A stretch of DNA of 64,000 nt from Flavobacterium micromati (GTDB lineage: Bacteria > Bacteroidota > Bacteroidia > Flavobacteriales > Flavobacteriaceae): contig NZ_FQWF01000001.1 in NCBI RefSeq assembly GCF_900129585.1, positions 372,001 to 436,000 of the forward strand. The letters are read 5' to 3'. Positions 61,196 to 64,000 of this stretch are shown one piece after another. Position 1 is the first letter of the stretch. Each line of letters opens with the position of its first letter. Made by a program: the position numbers and the translations under genes. Below the pieces are notes generated by a model that saw only the letters and a program-made list of their open reading frames with translations, had not been told where the DNA came from and ran no database searches.

Positions 61196-61759
61196 ATGAA
61201 AAAATCAGAAATAAGATCAAAATATAAAGCGCTACGAAAACAACTTTCTGAAAATGATATTGAGGAAATGAGTTTGGCTGTTGCCAATAAATTAATTACA
61301 CTTCCTGTTTGGGAGAAAACCTATTTTCATATTTTTTTACCAATAACGGAACACAATGAAGTAAACACCGAATTTATCTTGCACTTACTTTCAGGCAAAG
61401 ACAAGGAAATTATTATTTCTAAAAGTGATTTTGAAACTAGGAATATGACTCATTTTCTGTTAACTGACAGTACCAAAATCAAAAAAAATGAATACAACAT
61501 TCCTGAACCTGTTAATGGTATTGAAGTACCTTCAAATAAAATAGAGGTAGTTTTTATACCGCTTTTAGCATTTGATAACAATGGACATCGAGTAGGTTAT
61601 GGAAAAGGTTTTTATGATAAATTCCTTGCAGAATGCAAACCCGAAACTATTAAAATAGGCTTATCTTTCTTCGAAGCCGAAGAACTAATTGAAGATGCTT
61701 TTGAAAGTGATGTTAAGTTGGATTATTGTGTGACGCCGAATGAAGTTTATATTTTTTAA
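61196..61759 (+). CDS. 5-Formyltetrahydrofolate cyclo-ligase
   Basis: 187 residues. N-terminal MKKSEIRSKYKALRKQLSENDIEEMS, the central IPEPVNGIEVP and the C-terminal ATP/folate motif AFDNNGHRVGYGKGFYDKFL mark the family. It converts 5-formyl-THF to 5,10-methenyl-THF with ATP, recycling a by-product of one-carbon metabolism. The length is normal. It lies 237 bases after the AstE-like gene, probably in a separate transcript, and 43 bases before a tiny lipoprotein gene. Confidence 0.93.
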   Translation: MKKSEIRSKYKALRKQLSENDIEEMSLAVANKLITLPVWEKTYFHIFLPITEHNEVNTEFILHLLSGKDKEIIISKSDFETRNMTHFLLTDSTKIKKNEYNIPEPVNGIEVPSNKIEVVFIPLLAFDNNGHRVGYGKGFYDKFLAECKPETIKIGLSFFEAEELIEDAFESDVKLDYCVTPNEVYIF

Positions 61760-61770
61760 TTTTTAAGACG

Positions 61771-61778
61771 TACTTTTG
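61771..61778 (+). promoter_or_regulatory. Promoter box of the small lipoprotein gene
   Basis: TACTTTTG (TAnnTTTG), 24 bases before the ATG at 61803. Confidence 0.6.
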
Positions 61779-61802
61779 CAGCAGAAAAAATTTAATTAAT
61801 TC

Positions 61803-61997
61803 ATGAGAACATTTAAAAATTCAAGATTTACCGTAAGTATTATGGTTATTCTATTTGCAATTTCATTTTCAAACTGTAGTATTCAAACTGGAAATAGCAG
61901 ATCTACGTATAAAGCTAAAAAACTACCCCCAGGTCAAGCTAAAAAAATATTTGGTGGAAAAAGCGCTAAACGTTATGCTCCCGGACAAAACAAATAA
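61803..61997 (+). CDS. Tiny lipoprotein of unknown function
   Basis: 64 residues with a lipoprotein signal (MVILFAISFSNC, lipidated Cys at about 26 counting from the ATG) and a mature tail rich in Lys, Gly and Pro: AKKLPPGQAKKIFGGKSAKRYAPGQNK. The two PGQ repeats are striking. In Bacteroidota such peptides are sometimes named quinol oxidase subunit 4, but no oxidase genes are nearby, so that name is not used. A promoter box lies just upstream. Confidence 0.65.
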   Translation: MRTFKNSRFTVSIMVILFAISFSNCSIQTGNSRSTYKAKKLPPGQAKKIFGGKSAKRYAPGQNK

Positions 61998-62111
61998 ATC
62001 TAAAACAGTAAAAGAGATCTATGATCTAATTCGAAATACGTCTTTTTTTCAAACAGAAATCAAAACTATTTCTGATGATAAAAAGCTTTTTTATTAAAAA
62101 TAATCAGCGAT

Positions 62112-62146
62112 AAAAAAAGGAGCCCGATGTGCTATCGAGCTCCTTT
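62112..62146 (-). terminator. Terminator of the large zinc metalloprotease
   Basis: On the minus strand AAAGGAGC / GCTCCTTT extends with CGAT / ATCG across one mismatch, followed by seven T. Confidence 0.85.
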
Positions 62147-62173
62147 GCTTATTTCTACTAAAAGTAAGTTGCC

Positions 62174-64000
62174 CTATTTTGGGTCTAATATCTTTTCAAT
62201 ACGTTTAATACAATCTTGGTAATGATATTTGGTTTCTGTGTTTACTGCGGCATTTTTTGCAACGGATAAACTTGATTTCAAAATATTTAGTTCTCCTCTT
62301 ACCAATCCTCTAACATCAGATTGCGCAACATTATAAAACTCTCTAGTTGTTCCTGCTTTTAATTCTTCATTCATCAAGAAATTCATTCTTTCTAAGTAAG
62401 CACGTTGTAAATTTCTTCTGTAAATTGTAACATTCGATCCTGAACTTGCTTCTTTCCACATACCTTTGCGCATGTCTTGAAGTAAATCAAGAGCATTATA
62501 ATTATTAGCTCCTACAATTTCTGTATCCATCAATCTACCAATTCTTTCAAAACTTAATACATTATTTAAATGTCGTACTTGCAAACTTCTAAAACGTTCC
62601 GTATAACCCGAAAAATCAATGTTTTTTAAAGTTGCCAAATTAACTAACCATGTTGGAGATGCAAAAGCATTCGCTTGCAACCACTGCATCGCTTCCTGTT
62701 GTTTTGCTTTTGGCACCACATCAAATACGTTACCTTTTTGATTTGGCTTTTTAGTGTTTTCATAAACGCCACCTACATTTGTAACAACGTGACCAATATA
62801 TCTGCTCCAAACGTCAAGCATTTCTTTGTATAATTCGTCTAAATCCTCGTAATTATTAGTAGCATCACTTGTCCATTTCGATAAATTAGAGGCTACAAAT
62901 TCTAGGTTTTTAAGTCCATACGAACTCGCTTTCATCGAATTATTTCCAATATCCTCCGTTTGTGATGTAGGGTCAAAACTACTGCTTTGTTTACCAAACT
63001 TATAATTCAAATCCCCAGCTTTGTCCGTAATCCACTTGTCTAATGTAGCAACTTCTGCCTCTGGCGAAATAGCATTTGGAATTACACGATATCCCCAATT
63101 TAAAGCGTAATGATCGTAAGGTCCCATTTGACGAATGAAACGGATACCTTTGTCTCCGGGCTGAGCAATATAATTAAAACGGGCATAATCCATTAAACTC
63201 GCTGCAATTCCGCTTTTTTGTGTAAAAGATCCATTTCTATAATTCTCTACCTCGTAAGCGTTACTTGCTCCCATATTATGTGGGAAACCGAGTGCGTGTC
63301 CTACTTCATGAGCAATTACAAAACGCATCATCTCGCCCATTTCTTCATCGGAAGTATTTAAAGTTCGAGCAGAAGGATTAGCAGCGCCAGTCTCTAATAA
63401 ATACCTATTGCGGTACGAGCGTAAATGATTGTGGTACCAAATAACATCACTTTCAATAATTTCTCCAGTTCTAGGATCAGAGACACTAGGCCCAACTGCA
63501 TTGCGAGTGGTACTTGCCACGTAACGAATCACAGAATACCGAATATCCTCTGGACTAAAATCAGGATCTTCCTCCTTTGTAGGTGGATCTTTAGCGATAA
63601 TTGCGTTTTTAAAACCTGCAGTTTCAAACGGTTTTTGCCATTCCTCTATTCCTTGTCTAATATATTTTCTTAGTTTTTCTGGTGTGGCAGGATCTATATA
63701 ATAAACAATCGGCTTTATTGGCTCTACTAATTCTCCTCTGGCATACGCTTCAGGATCTTTTGGCTCAAGCCTCCAGCGGCGAATAAATGTTTTGCTATCT
63801 GATTTTAGTTCGTTACTTCCGTAGTCAATTTGGCTCATCGTAAACCATCCCACTCTGGGATCAGCTAATCTTGGTTGCATCGGAATTTCCGGTAATAAAA
63901 TCATCGATTGATTCATTTGAATACTGATCGTCTCAGCATCTTTCATCACCGGAGGATTAGATGCATTATAGGTGAAATCCTGAACGACTTCAATATTCAT
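62174..64000 (-). CDS. Zinc-dependent metalloprotease (DUF5117/DUF4953-like), C-terminal part
   Basis: The frame is open across the right edge, giving at least 608 residues from an internal Met; the true start lies outside. The zinc site HEVGHALGFPHNMGAS has HExxHxxGxxH, the metzincin-type signature. Ahead of it come IKPIVYYIDPATPEKLRKYIRQGIEEW and RYVASTTRNAVGPSVSDPRTGEIIESDVIWYHN, then ASLMDYARFNYIAQPGDKGIRFIRQMGPYDHYALNWGYR. The pattern is that of the large secreted zinc proteases of Bacteroidota. Its substrate is unknown. It follows no other gene in the window. Confidence 0.9.
   Translation of the reverse strand: MNIEVVQDFTYNASNPPVMKDAETISIQMNQSMILLPEIPMQPRLADPRVGWFTMSQIDYGSNELKSDSKTFIRRWRLEPKDPEAYARGELVEPIKPIVYYIDPATPEKLRKYIRQGIEEWQKPFETAGFKNAIIAKDPPTKEEDPDFSPEDIRYSVIRYVASTTRNAVGPSVSDPRTGEIIESDVIWYHNHLRSYRNRYLLETGAANPSARTLNTSDEEMGEMMRFVIAHEVGHALGFPHNMGASNAYEVENYRNGSFTQKSGIAASLMDYARFNYIAQPGDKGIRFIRQMGPYDHYALNWGYRVIPNAISPEAEVATLDKWITDKAGDLNYKFGKQSSSFDPTSQTEDIGNNSMKASSYGLKNLEFVASNLSKWTSDATNNYEDLDELYKEMLDVWSRYIGHVVTNVGGVYENTKKPNQKGNVFDVVPKAKQQEAMQWLQANAFASPTWLVNLATLKNIDFSGYTERFRSLQVRHLNNVLSFERIGRLMDTEIVGANNYNALDLLQDMRKGMWKEASSGSNVTIYRRNLQRAYLERMNFLMNEELKAGTTREFYNVAQSDVRGLVRGELNILKSSLSVAKNAAVNTETKYHYQDCIKRIEKILDPK

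Noticed and set aside
1..64000. CRISPR array, rRNA, tRNA or prophage
   Set aside because: No regularly spaced repeat series, no recognisable rRNA or tRNA sequence and no phage structural genes were seen by eye; a tRNA could still be missed without a search tool.

Overview
The window reads as one contiguous chromosomal stretch of a Flavobacterium-like member of the Bacteroidota. This rests on low GC content, intergenic regions rich in A/T runs, repeated TAnnTTTG promoter boxes (the -7 element of this phylum) with few purine-rich Shine-Dalgarno sites, many lipoproteins of the SxxC type, an Oar-like TonB receptor, an IPExxxVDY-family gene beside pyruvate kinase, and a Flavo-1-like RNA. No rRNA, tRNA, CRISPR array, complete prophage or intact insertion sequence was recognised.

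Layout. 0-2.6 kb: a cut-off CDS, a GIN-domain (DUF2807) secreted protein, a DoxX protein, a small lipoprotein and a flavin-binding split-barrel protein. 2.8-5.5 kb: Flavo-1-like RNA, lepA and a RelE/ParE-type toxin-antitoxin pair. 5.5-8.8 kb: a dihaem cytochrome c peroxidase and a PhoX-like lipoprotein. 9.3-11.5 kb: a PfkB sugar kinase and thiL, divergent. 11.5-16.7 kb: a signalling block with a TPR histidine kinase plus NarL-type regulator, a secreted protein made of four identical-length repeats, and a LytTR regulator whose receiver has Glu at the phosphorylation position. 16.8-23.7 kb: glyS, comF and a decayed region. 24-36.5 kb: sodB, purF, a PfkB kinase, an ECF sigma factor with a probable membrane partner, rnhA, purN, acpP-fabF-rnc, an IPExxxVDY protein, pyk and a Bax-inhibitor-1 protein. 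36.5-49 kb: PAS protein, dinB, Gcr-like membrane protein, CYTH protein, RlpA, cytochrome-b-like protein, Oar-like receptor, pgi and an M23 peptidase. 49-54 kb: aromatic amino acid catabolism (tryptophan 2,3-dioxygenase, hppD, hmgA). 54.4-64 kb: a broken polyvalent-type kinase, a patatin with C-terminal barrel, uvrC, an AstE/AspA-like protein, 5-FTHF cyclo-ligase, a tiny lipoprotein and a large zinc metalloprotease running off the end.

How the genes relate. Most of the window is housekeeping: translation (lepA, glyS), fatty acid synthesis (acpP, fabF), purines and folate (purF, purN, cyclo-ligase), glycolysis (pyk, pgi), repair (uvrC, dinB) and wall/envelope turnover (rlpA, M23). hppD and hmgA carry out consecutive steps of tyrosine breakdown, and a tryptophan dioxygenase lies in the next operon.

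Most interesting parts. (1) The glyS-comF locus has been duplicated and the two copies decayed reciprocally: intact glyS sits next to a comF relic at 18.4 kb, and intact comF sits next to a glyS relic at 22.8 kb, with two decaying copies of a secreted metalloprotease/lipoprotein cassette between them. (2) A promoter plus hairpin-T-tract unit of about 115 nt between hppD and the tryptophan dioxygenase operon looks like an unannotated small RNA or attenuator. (3) A secreted 14-residue tandem-repeat protein lies between two signalling modules. (4) There are degenerate signalling domains: a LytTR receiver with Glu for Asp, and a LOV-like PAS without its flavin-binding Cys.
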